From Flavobacteriaceae bacterium (GTDB lineage Bacteria > Bacteroidota > Bacteroidia > Flavobacteriales > Flavobacteriaceae): a stretch of DNA of 5,656 nt. The translations under genes were made by a program, and so were the position numbers. Shown in pieces: positions 1-4,690 of this stretch. The notes beneath the pieces are model-generated. The model made no database searches, was not told the DNA's origin, and saw only the letters and a list, made by a program, of their open reading frames with translations. Numbering within the stretch: the stretch's first letter is position 1; each line of letters begins with the position of its first letter. Where the stretch lies: the NCBI GenBank assembly GCA_016765375.1, contig JAESQB010000238.1, positions 1 to 5,656 on the forward strand, in the 5' to 3' direction.

Positions 1-120
1 AATTTTACTAAATACAAAGGTCAAATAGAAATTACGGTATCCTCTTTAAAACCAGGATTGTACTTTATGGAAGTCATTACAGACAAAGGAACCATTATTA
101 AAAAGTTATTAAAGAAATAG
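1..120 (+). CDS. C-terminal end of a T9SS-sorted (type A sorting domain) protein, partial
   Basis: Frame 1 is open from the window edge to a TAG at 118-120 and gives 39 residues. The stretch SSLKPGLYFMEVITDKG followed by TIIKKLLKK has the form of the Bacteroidota type IX secretion C-terminal sorting domain: a short beta-rich segment with LxxGxYxxxV, then a G-x-x-x-x-K-K-basic tail ending at the stop. In that family this domain takes a periplasmic protein through the outer membrane and is cleaved on secretion. The passenger domain lies outside the window, so the function of the protein cannot be told. The gene converges with the symporter gene on the other strand, and a palindromic hairpin follows within 20 bases of the stop. 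Confidence 0.8.
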   Translation, partial: NFTKYKGQIEITVSSLKPGLYFMEVITDKGTIIKKLLKK

Positions 121-137
121 ACTCATCTATTTATTTG

Positions 138-173
138 AGACCTGTCAGGTCGCCTTGGTGACCTGACAGGTCT
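138..173. repeat. Nested palindromic repeat between convergent genes (possible bidirectional terminator)
   Basis: The arms AGACCTGTCAGGTC (138-151) and GACCTGACAGGTCT (160-173) are perfect 14-bp inverted repeats around an 8-base centre. Each arm is itself an odd-centred palindrome (ACCTG-T-CAGGT and ACCTG-A-CAGGT). The element lies between the stop of the T9SS-tail gene and the stop of the minus-strand symporter, where a two-way terminator would be expected. The same 11-base core recurs at 5624-5656, so it is a dispersed REP-like repeat and not only a local terminator. The terminator role is inferred. Confidence 0.8.
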
Positions 174-185
174 TGATTATTTAAT

Positions 186-206
186 CTAAAAGCGAAGCGG
201 TTTTAG
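186..206 (-). terminator. Weak hairpin downstream of the symporter gene
   Basis: CTAAAA (186-191) pairs with TTTTAG (201-206). After one G-G mismatch, two further pairs close a three-base loop. The hairpin starts 12 bases past the symporter stop and is followed on the minus strand by AT-rich sequence without a clean T run, so it could end the symporter transcript only weakly. Confidence 0.35.
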
Positions 207-217
207 CTCTTAATCCA

Positions 218-1702
218 TTATTCCAAGCCTTTAAAATTTTCAGGGAAAACAGTTGGATCAATATCCCATAGTACAGGCAAGAGGTAATAAACCAATAGGG
301 TAATGATCACAATAGAGATAAGGTTCATCCAAATACCGGCCTTCATCATATCGGGTATTTTTAAATAACCACTTCCAAAAACAACCGCATTGGGTGGCGT
401 GGCTACAGGCAGCATATAAGCACAAGATGCAGCCATGGTCACCCCTATCATAATGGTAAATGGATGCACATTAAGCACTACCGCAACGGGAATTAAAACC
501 GGAAGTATCATAGAGGTCGTCGCAATATTCGAGGTGATCTCGGTTAAAAAATTAACGGCCATAACGATAATGACCAAGAGCAACATGAGCGGTAGATCTT
601 CAATAAGGGTGAGTTGTTCACCAATCCACAAGGCCAAACCACTGCTTGTAAACCCTTCGGCAAGAGCCAAACCACCGCCAAACAATAATAAAATACCCCA
701 AGGCAATTTAACGGCCGATTTCCAATCGATTAACATCTTGCCTTTCTCTTTTTTAGAAGGAATTAAAAACAAGATAATGGCCGCCGTAATGGCGATAATT
801 GTATCGTCTAACTGTGGTATAAGTTTCTTAAAAAGCAAAGTACGTGTGATCCAAAAAAAGGCGGTTGCCGCAAACACGAGGCTCACCATTTTTTCTTCAT
901 AGCTAAACTTACCAAGATCTTTTATCTGGCGTTTAATTTCGGTAATCCCTCCCGGGAAATCATGCTGTTTAAAAGTAAAAGCTATAGACGTTAAATATTT
1001 CCAACAAATAATCAATAAAATGATGGCTATGGGAAAACCAATGAGCATCCAATTTAAAAAGCTAATTTCTATGCCGTAAGTTTCCTCAAGAACACCCGCT
1101 AAAATCACATTAGGCACCGTGCCAATAAGGGTTGCCATACCACCAATAGAAGCACTATAGGCTATAGCGAGCATCAAAGCTTTTCCAAAAATTCTATTTT
1201 CATTTTTATCGGTTTCGGGATTGTCTTGCAACTGCGAAATGATAGCCATACCTATGGGCAACATCATCACCGAGGTAGCCGTATTGGAAATCCACATCGA
1301 TAAAAAAGCTGTGGCTACCATAAAGCCAAGTATAATTTTCTTCACACTGGTGCCAATCAAACTAATAATATACAATGCAATACGCTTGTGAAGATTCCAT
1401 TTTTCTATAGCGATAGCCAGTATAAACCCACCGACAAATAAAAACACATATTTATGTCCGAAATTCTCCGTAGTATCTGCTAATGGCAAGGCTCCAGAAA
1501 GTGGAAATAAAACTATGGGTAAGATGGCGGTAACCGCTATAGGTACCACTTCAAGCATCCACCACAGTGCCATCCAAAGGGTCACGCCCAATACAGCATT
1601 GGCTTCATGACTTAAACCTTCAGGATGAAAAAATAATCGGATAAGTAAAAAGGTTAAAGGGCCTAATATTAATCCTATTTTTTTTGGCGTGAGATAATTC
1701 AT
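218..1702 (-). CDS. DASS/SLC13 family sodium-coupled anion (dicarboxylate or sulfate type) symporter
   Basis: The product is a 494-residue inner-membrane protein with more than ten hydrophobic segments, normal in length for the divalent anion:Na+ symporter family. In numbering from the ATG, the first Na+/substrate motif SNT is at 139-141 (WISNTATSVMMLP). GGMATLIGTVPN lies at 187-198, and the second, pseudo-symmetric motif appears as SNI at 391-393 (TEITSNIATTSMILP). Residues 426-441 (SCAYMLPVATPPNAVV) match the Na+:sulfate symporter signature closely, with Y for the usual F. These motifs support Na+-driven uptake of a dicarboxylate, citrate or sulfate; the substrate cannot be chosen from sequence. 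A start seven codons upstream is possible, but it would be TTG (1721-1723) and lies inside TATTTTG on the minus strand, a near match to a Bacteroidota -7 box. The ATG at 1700-1702 is therefore preferred. No Shine-Dalgarno site is visible. The gene stands alone on the minus strand. Confidence 0.9.
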   Translation of the reverse strand: MNYLTPKKIGLILGPLTFLLIRLFFHPEGLSHEANAVLGVTLWMALWWMLEVVPIAVTAILPIVLFPLSGALPLADTTENFGHKYVFLFVGGFILAIAIEKWNLHKRIALYIISLIGTSVKKIILGFMVATAFLSMWISNTATSVMMLPIGMAIISQLQDNPETDKNENRIFGKALMLAIAYSASIGGMATLIGTVPNVILAGVLEETYGIEISFLNWMLIGFPIAIILLIICWKYLTSIAFTFKQHDFPGGITEIKRQIKDLGKFSYEEKMVSLVFAATAFFWITRTLLFKKLIPQLDDTIIAITAAIILFLIPSKKEKGKMLIDWKSAVKLPWGILLLFGGGLALAEGFTSSGLALWIGEQLTLIEDLPLMLLLVIIVMAVNFLTEITSNIATTSMILPVLIPVAVVLNVHPFTIMIGVTMAASCAYMLPVATPPNAVVFGSGYLKIPDMMKAGIWMNLISIVIITLLVYYLLPVLWDIDPTVFPENFKGLE

Positions 1703-1813
1703 ATTTGAGTTTAATGATTGCAAAATACAATTTTCATTTTAGAGATATCATATAGTATTTTTAGTATTTTGGACTCTGCTGTTATTTTAATAGTTAAAAT
1801 TTAGAACCACAAA

Positions 1814-1841
1814 AAATAGAGATTAGAAACTAGAATTTAGA
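1814..1841. repeat. Left heptamer array, four 7-bp units of form NNNTAGA
   Basis: Four back-to-back 7-base units, AAATAGA, GATTAGA, AACTAGA and ATTTAGA, share TAGA at the same register. The array is the mirror image of the TCTANNN array at 1969-2017. It also resembles the left flank of the four-helix-bundle gene at 3162-3174: 10 of 14 positions agree when AACTAG is aligned. Confidence 0.6.
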
Positions 1842-1968
1842 TTCCTATCTGAGAAGAAATTTAGTGATTTGCACGTCCTGATACAATAACAGAAAAACGA
1901 TCTCGATAACTAATTAAGTGACGGTAAACCACAATCAATTGAAGTACAATTTTGAACTTCCCCGATTT

Positions 1969-2017
1969 TCTCTTTTCTCTTTTCTATTCTCTATTATCTA
2001 GATTCTAGATTCTATTT
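1969..2017. repeat. Right heptamer array, seven 7-bp units mostly of form TCTANNN
   Basis: Seven consecutive 7-base units fit here without gaps. The first two (1969-1982) are TCTCTTT and the next five begin with TCTA, including two exact TCTAGAT copies at 1997-2010. The orientation is opposite to the NNNTAGA array at 1814-1841, so the pair forms an imperfect, long-period inverted repeat around about 127 bases. Confidence 0.65.
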
Positions 2018-2032
2018 TCAAGTATAATCAGG

Positions 2033-2064
2033 TTAGCAAATGGCTTATATTTATCGTAAATTTG
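2033..2064 (+). promoter_or_regulatory. Probable Bacteroidota-type promoter of prfA
   Basis: TAAATTTG at 2057-2064 is a perfect match to the Bacteroidota -7 consensus TAnnTTTG. A weak -33 candidate, TTAG at 2033-2036, sits 20 bases upstream. Transcription would start around 2071, leaving a leader of about 10 bases before the ATG at 2082. That excludes the in-frame ATG at 2040 as the main start. Confidence 0.5.
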
Positions 2065-2081
2065 CAATCTTATTCACAGCA

Positions 2082-3157
2082 ATGTTAAGTAAATTACAAA
2101 TCGTAAAACAGCGTTTTGATGAGGTCAGTGACCTTATCATACAACCCGATATTATCACCGATCAAAAACGTTATATCGCCTTAAATAAGGAATATAAAGA
2201 TCTTCAGATTTTAATGAAAAAGCGAGACGAATACATCTCACTTACCGAAAATATCAATGAAGCTGAAGAAATTATATCTGATGGCAGCGATGCCGAAATG
2301 GTGGCCATGGCCAAGATGCAAATGGAAGAAGCCAAAGAACGGCTTCCTCAATTAGATGAAGAGATAAAAGTATTGCTTATCCCCAAAGATCCCGAAGATG
2401 CTAAAAATGTGGTGGTTGAAATTAGAGCGGGAACCGGTGGTGACGAGGCCAGTATTTTTGCTGGTGATCTGTACCGCATGTACTCCAAATATTGTTCTGA
2501 AAAAGGCTGGCAAACATCTACCGTAGATTATAGTGAAGGCACTAATGGCGGCTTTAAAGAAATACAGTTTGAAGTAAATGGTGAAGAAGTATATGGCACT
2601 TTAAAATTTGAAGCGGGAGTACATCGCGTACAACGGGTACCACAAACCGAAACGCAAGGCAGGGTGCATACCAGTGCTGCAACGGTATGGTTCTTCCCGA
2701 AGCCGAAGAATTTGACGTGCAAATAGACCCTAAAGAGGTACGTATCGATTATTTCTGTTCTTCAGGGCCGGGTGGTCAGTCGGTGAATACCACATACTCT
2801 GCTGTACGTTTAACGCATTTACCCACTGGCTTGGTGGCACAATGTCAGGATCAGAAGTCACAGCATAAAAACAAAGAAAAAGCCTTTAAAGTGTTGCGTT
2901 CACGCCTGTACGACCAAGAACTGGCCAAGAAACAGGAAGAAGATGCAGCCAAACGAAACTCGCAGGTAAGCAGTGGTGATAGAAGTGCTAAAATTAGAAC
3001 CTATAACTACCCCCAAGGCCGGGTAACCGACCATCGTATTGGCCTCACGCTTTACGACCTTCAAAATATAATTAATGGCGATATCCAAAAAATTATTGAT
3101 GAATTGCGCTTGGTAGACAATACCGAGAAGATGAAAGAGAATAGTGAAATGTTTTAA
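2082..3157 (+). CDS. prfA: Peptide chain release factor 1, interrupted by a one-base frameshift
   Basis: RF1 recognises UAA and UAG in the ribosomal A site and triggers hydrolysis of peptidyl-tRNA in the cytoplasm. Residues 1-202 are read from 2082 to 2687: the N-terminal helical domain ([14 protein letters not shown]...), the domain-2 [18 protein letters not shown] segment, and [18 protein letters not shown], whose PQT at 187-189 is at the place of the stop-codon-reading PxT motif. Without correction this frame adds 12 foreign residues and stops at TAG 2724-2726. The rest, from [10 protein letters not shown] at 2687 to TAA 3155-3157, is in the -1 frame and carries the catalytic GGQ (2771-2779, residues 231-233) and the usual C-terminal helix. 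Joining the two frames gives 358 residues, a full-length RF1, so exactly one base appears to be missing near 2687. A start at 2040 would add 14 residues absent from the family and would precede the predicted transcription start. It is the first gene of a set with the four-helix-bundle gene and pyrF. A sequencing error is the likeliest explanation for an essential gene; a real lesion or recoding cannot be excluded. Confidence 0.9.
2685..2690 (+). other. Frameshift point in prfA
   Basis: Frame 0 reads ACG GTA TGG TTC, giving the foreign WFFPKPK. Re-reading the A at 2687 gives ACG GTA ATG GTT CTT, giving [11 protein letters not shown], the expected RF1 sequence. Conserved residues on both sides confine the lesion to these few bases. 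There is no homopolymer here and no X-XXY-YYZ slippery heptamer. Confidence 0.8.
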
Positions 3158-3161
3158 GTAA

Positions 3162-3174
3162 CTAGGTGTTAGGT
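3162..3174. repeat. Left flank heptamer repeat of the four-helix-bundle cassette
   Basis: CTAGGTGTTAGGT lies 4 bases after the prfA stop. Its reverse complement reads ACCTAAC followed by ACCTAG, two 7-bp units like those at 3554-3573, so it is an inverted partner of that array. Confidence 0.6.
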
Positions 3175-3198
3175 AAATATTTATAATGAAATTGATAC

Positions 3199-3552
3199 AT
3201 GCGGAATTTTAGAGAATTAGATATTTGGAAAGATTCAATAGCACTTGTTAAAGAAATTTATATATTAGTTGATAAATTACCGGATACCGAAAAATTTGGA
3301 CTGAAATCTCAAATCTCTAGATGCGTAGTTTCTATACCAGCAAATATTGCCGAAGGTAGTGCTAAAGATTCTCAAAAAGATTTTATCAGATTTCTACAAA
3401 TAAGTCTTGGTTCAGCTTTTGAGTTGGAAACGCATCTCATTATTTGTAATGAACTTTCTTTTATTTCAGAAGAAGAAGAACTGATAATTAAAATCAATAC
3501 GCTTCAAAAAAGAATTAAAGCATTAATCAATTATTCAAAGAAACAATACTAA
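3199..3552 (+). CDS. Four-helix bundle protein, S23/23S rRNA intervening-sequence (IVP) family
   Basis: This 117-residue protein shows the hallmarks of the small cytosolic four-helix-bundle family first named from ORFs in 23S rRNA intervening sequences and related to Avd of diversity-generating retroelements. It opens with NFRELDIWKDSIALVKEIY (3-21). It has the family core SIPANIAEG at 45-53 and FLQISLGSAFELETHL at 65-80, and ends in a Lys/Arg-rich helix (103-117). The length is normal and the frame is intact. Members form oligomeric, positively charged bundles thought to bind nucleic acid; the cellular role is unknown. No rRNA gene and no reverse transcriptase, template repeat or variable repeat lies nearby, so this is the orphan intergenic form. 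It starts 41 bases after prfA and ends 25 bases before pyrF, so it is probably co-transcribed with them. Inverted heptamer repeats on both sides suggest it was inserted here. Confidence 0.88.
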   Translation: MRNFRELDIWKDSIALVKEIYILVDKLPDTEKFGLKSQISRCVVSIPANIAEGSAKDSQKDFIRFLQISLGSAFELETHLIICNELSFISEEEELIIKINTLQKRIKALINYSKKQY

Positions 3553-3553
3553 A

Positions 3554-3573
3554 ACCTAAGACCCAAGACCTAG
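3554..3573. repeat. Right flank heptamer repeat of the four-helix-bundle cassette
   Basis: Three 7-bp units in register, ACCTAAG, ACCCAAG and ACCTAG(A), begin one base after the TAA of the four-helix-bundle gene. They are inverted relative to 3162-3174. The array ends 4 bases before the pyrF ATG and so forms most of the pyrF leader; AGAGAA at its edge is at best a weak ribosome-binding site. Confidence 0.65.
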
Positions 3574-3577
3574 AGAA

Positions 3578-4393
3578 ATGACCACAGAGCAACTCGTAAC
3601 ACAAATAAGAAAAAAGAATTCCTTTTTATGCATAGGTCTAGATGTTGATCTCGAAAAAATTCCCAAACATTTATTAGAGAACGACGACCCTATTTTTGCT
3701 TTTAACAAAGCCATTATTGACGCCACCCACCACTTATGCGTGGCCTATAAACCCAACACTGCTTTCTATGAGGCTTATGGCGTTAAAGGATGGCTAGCTC
3801 TGGAAAAAACAATAAGCTACCTCAACGAAAATCATTCTGAAATATTTACCATCGCCGATGCAAAACGTGGTGATATTGGCAATACGTCTTCTATGTATGC
3901 CAAGGCTTTTTATGAAGATCTGGGCTTTGACTCGGTAACTGTAGCGCCCTATATGGGAAAAGATTCTATAGAACCCTTTCTAGCTTTTAAAGATAAGTTT
4001 GCCATTTTATTAGCCTTAACTTCTAATAACGGCGCCTTCGATTTTCAAACCCAAATGCTTAATGATATCGAACTTTACAAACAGGTTATAAAAACATCTA
4101 CCACTTGGGAGAATGCTCAAAACCTCATGTATGTGGTTGGCGCTACCAAAGCCGAGTTTTTAGGAGAGATACGGCAATTAATTCCAGAAAGCTTCTTGTT
4201 AGTGCCTGGCGTAGGCGCTCAAGGAGGTGACTTACAAGCCGTTTGCAAATATGGTATGAATGACAATGTGGGCTTATTAATCAACTCATCACGTGGTATT
4301 ATATATGCCTCTCAAAACAATGATTTTGCAACAGTTGCTGCTGAAAAAGCAAAAGAACTACAGCAACAAATGTCTAAAATTATGAATGCCTAA
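3578..4393 (+). CDS. pyrF: Orotidine 5'-phosphate decarboxylase (type 2)
   Basis: The enzyme decarboxylates OMP to UMP, the last step of de novo pyrimidine synthesis, as a cytosolic TIM-barrel dimer. In this 271-residue protein, LDVD at 21-24 provides the first-strand Asp. The catalytic signature DAKRGDIGNT lies at 94-103, with D94, K96 and D99 forming the charged network. PGVGAQGG at 210-217 is the phosphate-binding loop, and NSSRGII at 236-242 holds the phosphate-contacting Arg. The length and the extended segment between the catalytic and phosphate loops fit the longer type-2 (subfamily 2) PyrF of Bacteroidota and actinobacteria, not the roughly 230-residue type 1. All key residues are present, so it should be active. 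It follows the four-helix-bundle gene by 25 bases, with no obvious promoter of its own, and probably depends on the prfA promoter. Confidence 0.97.
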   Translation: MTTEQLVTQIRKKNSFLCIGLDVDLEKIPKHLLENDDPIFAFNKAIIDATHHLCVAYKPNTAFYEAYGVKGWLALEKTISYLNENHSEIFTIADAKRGDIGNTSSMYAKAFYEDLGFDSVTVAPYMGKDSIEPFLAFKDKFAILLALTSNNGAFDFQTQMLNDIELYKQVIKTSTTWENAQNLMYVVGATKAEFLGEIRQLIPESFLLVPGVGAQGGDLQAVCKYGMNDNVGLLINSSRGIIYASQNNDFATVAAEKAKELQQQMSKIMNA

Positions 4394-4523
4394 TTACCTA
4401 ACAATGTTAGTTGAATTTGATAAATGAAATTTATTTTAAAAATGAATTTAAAAAAAGTTAACCACAAAGCGCACTAAGCAGGCACAATGGCCACAAAGAA
4501 GGACTGATAAATTTGCTTTGACT

Positions 4524-4541
4524 TTTCCAATGTTTCCAATG
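4524..4541. repeat. Perfect 9-bp tandem duplication
   Basis: TTTCCAATG occurs twice back to back (4524-4532 and 4533-4541) in the interior of the inverted-repeat element. It is a small slippage duplication with no visible role. Confidence 0.7.
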
Positions 4542-4583
4542 CGAGAAACACAATAAGAAAAAATTAATAGACACTCTGCGAAC

Positions 4584-4604
4584 CCTGCCTAGCCGGCAGG
4601 CAGG
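4584..4604. repeat. GC-rich palindrome inserted in the larger repeat
   Basis: CCTGCCT (4584-4590) and AGGCAGG (4598-4604) are perfect 7-bp arms around AGCCGGC. The 21 bases are strikingly GC-rich in an AT-rich region. They interrupt the right arm of the 4458-4636 element between GCGAAC and TTTGCG, so they look like a separate, later insertion. Confidence 0.6.
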
Positions 4605-4690
4605 TTTGCGTAAAACTTTGTGTCCTCTGTGGTTAATAAAAGAATATTAGATTCTTAAAAAACGACATTAATCTATGTAAGATAAATCCT

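Larger units (their letters stand above)
1703..2081. other. Gene-free intergenic region between divergent symporter and prfA genes
   Basis: I see no credible coding sequence or RNA gene in these 379 bases. They contain the probable symporter promoter near 1721-1728 on the minus strand, an AT-rich perfect inverted repeat (ATTTTAA at 1784-1790, TTAAAAT at 1794-1800), two opposed arrays of 7-bp units (1814-1841 and 1969-2017) and the prfA promoter near 2057. The 127 bases between the two arrays hold only short broken frames. Confidence 0.6.
3162..3573 (+). mobile_element. Possible inserted cassette carrying the four-helix-bundle gene
   Basis: The 412-bp segment is bounded by inverted 7-bp repeat arrays and contains only the four-helix-bundle gene. 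It separates prfA from pyrF, which are often adjacent in Bacteroidota as far as I know. It is AT-richer than its neighbours: a 60-base sample at 3241-3300 has 16 G+C, whereas 2881-2940 in prfA has 29. No transposase is present and no target-site duplication is evident, so mobility is inferred. Confidence 0.4.
4458..4636. repeat. Degenerate inverted-repeat element with ACCACAAAG-type ends
   Basis: TTAACCACAAAG (4458-4469) and CTCTGTGGTTAA (4625-4636) are terminal inverted repeats with one mismatch in 12. CCACAAAG recurs at 4491-4498 and CTTTGTG at 4616-4622, so each arm holds repeated CACAAAG words. Sequence of this kind is familiar beside GxxExxY-protein genes in many bacteria, but the interior here has no ORF, so this is a MITE-like remnant or a solo copy. 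Confidence 0.6.
4394..4690. other. Gene-free intergenic region after pyrF
   Basis: No coding sequence or RNA gene is supported in these 297 bases. A weak hairpin (CTAAC 4398-4402, GTTAG 4406-4410) follows pyrF without a T run. Most of the rest is the inverted-repeat element at 4458-4636 with its internal palindrome. No good -7 box was found in front of the next gene. Confidence 0.6.

Noticed and set aside
435..902. 155-residue open frame on + opposite the symporter
   Set aside because: It is antisense to a well-supported membrane transporter with conserved motifs, has no recognisable domain, and its composition is explained by the other strand.
1703..1723. TTG start for the symporter
   Set aside because: The TTG is part of a TATTTTG promoter-like word, and an ATG seven codons later gives a normal family start.
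1969..2017. CRISPR-like periodic array
   Set aside because: The period is 7 bases with no spacers, far below CRISPR dimensions, and no cas gene is present.
2040..2081. Upstream in-frame ATG that would add 14 residues to RF1
   Set aside because: The extra residues are not part of RF1, and the perfect TAnnTTTG box at 2057-2064 lies inside this stretch, so transcription should begin after it.
2528..2722. Minus-strand open frame opposite prfA
   Set aside because: It overlaps conserved RF1 coding sequence, shows no family features and is a shadow of the true frame.
2900..3088. Minus-strand open frame opposite the prfA 3' half
   Set aside because: It lies wholly within the RF1 C-terminal coding region and has no recognisable sequence.
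3199..3552. Part of a diversity-generating retroelement (Avd-like protein)
   Set aside because: No reverse transcriptase, template repeat or variable-region target lies in the window, so only family resemblance remains.
4396..4410. ACCTAAC word and CTAAC/GTTAG hairpin after pyrF, as another heptamer array or terminator
   Set aside because: There is a single unit only, with no periodic neighbours and no T run, so chance is sufficient.
4641..4655. AGAAT-ATTAG-ATTCT hairpin before the MBL gene
   Set aside because: Five AT-rich pairs are expected by chance in such sequence, and there is no supporting regulatory context.
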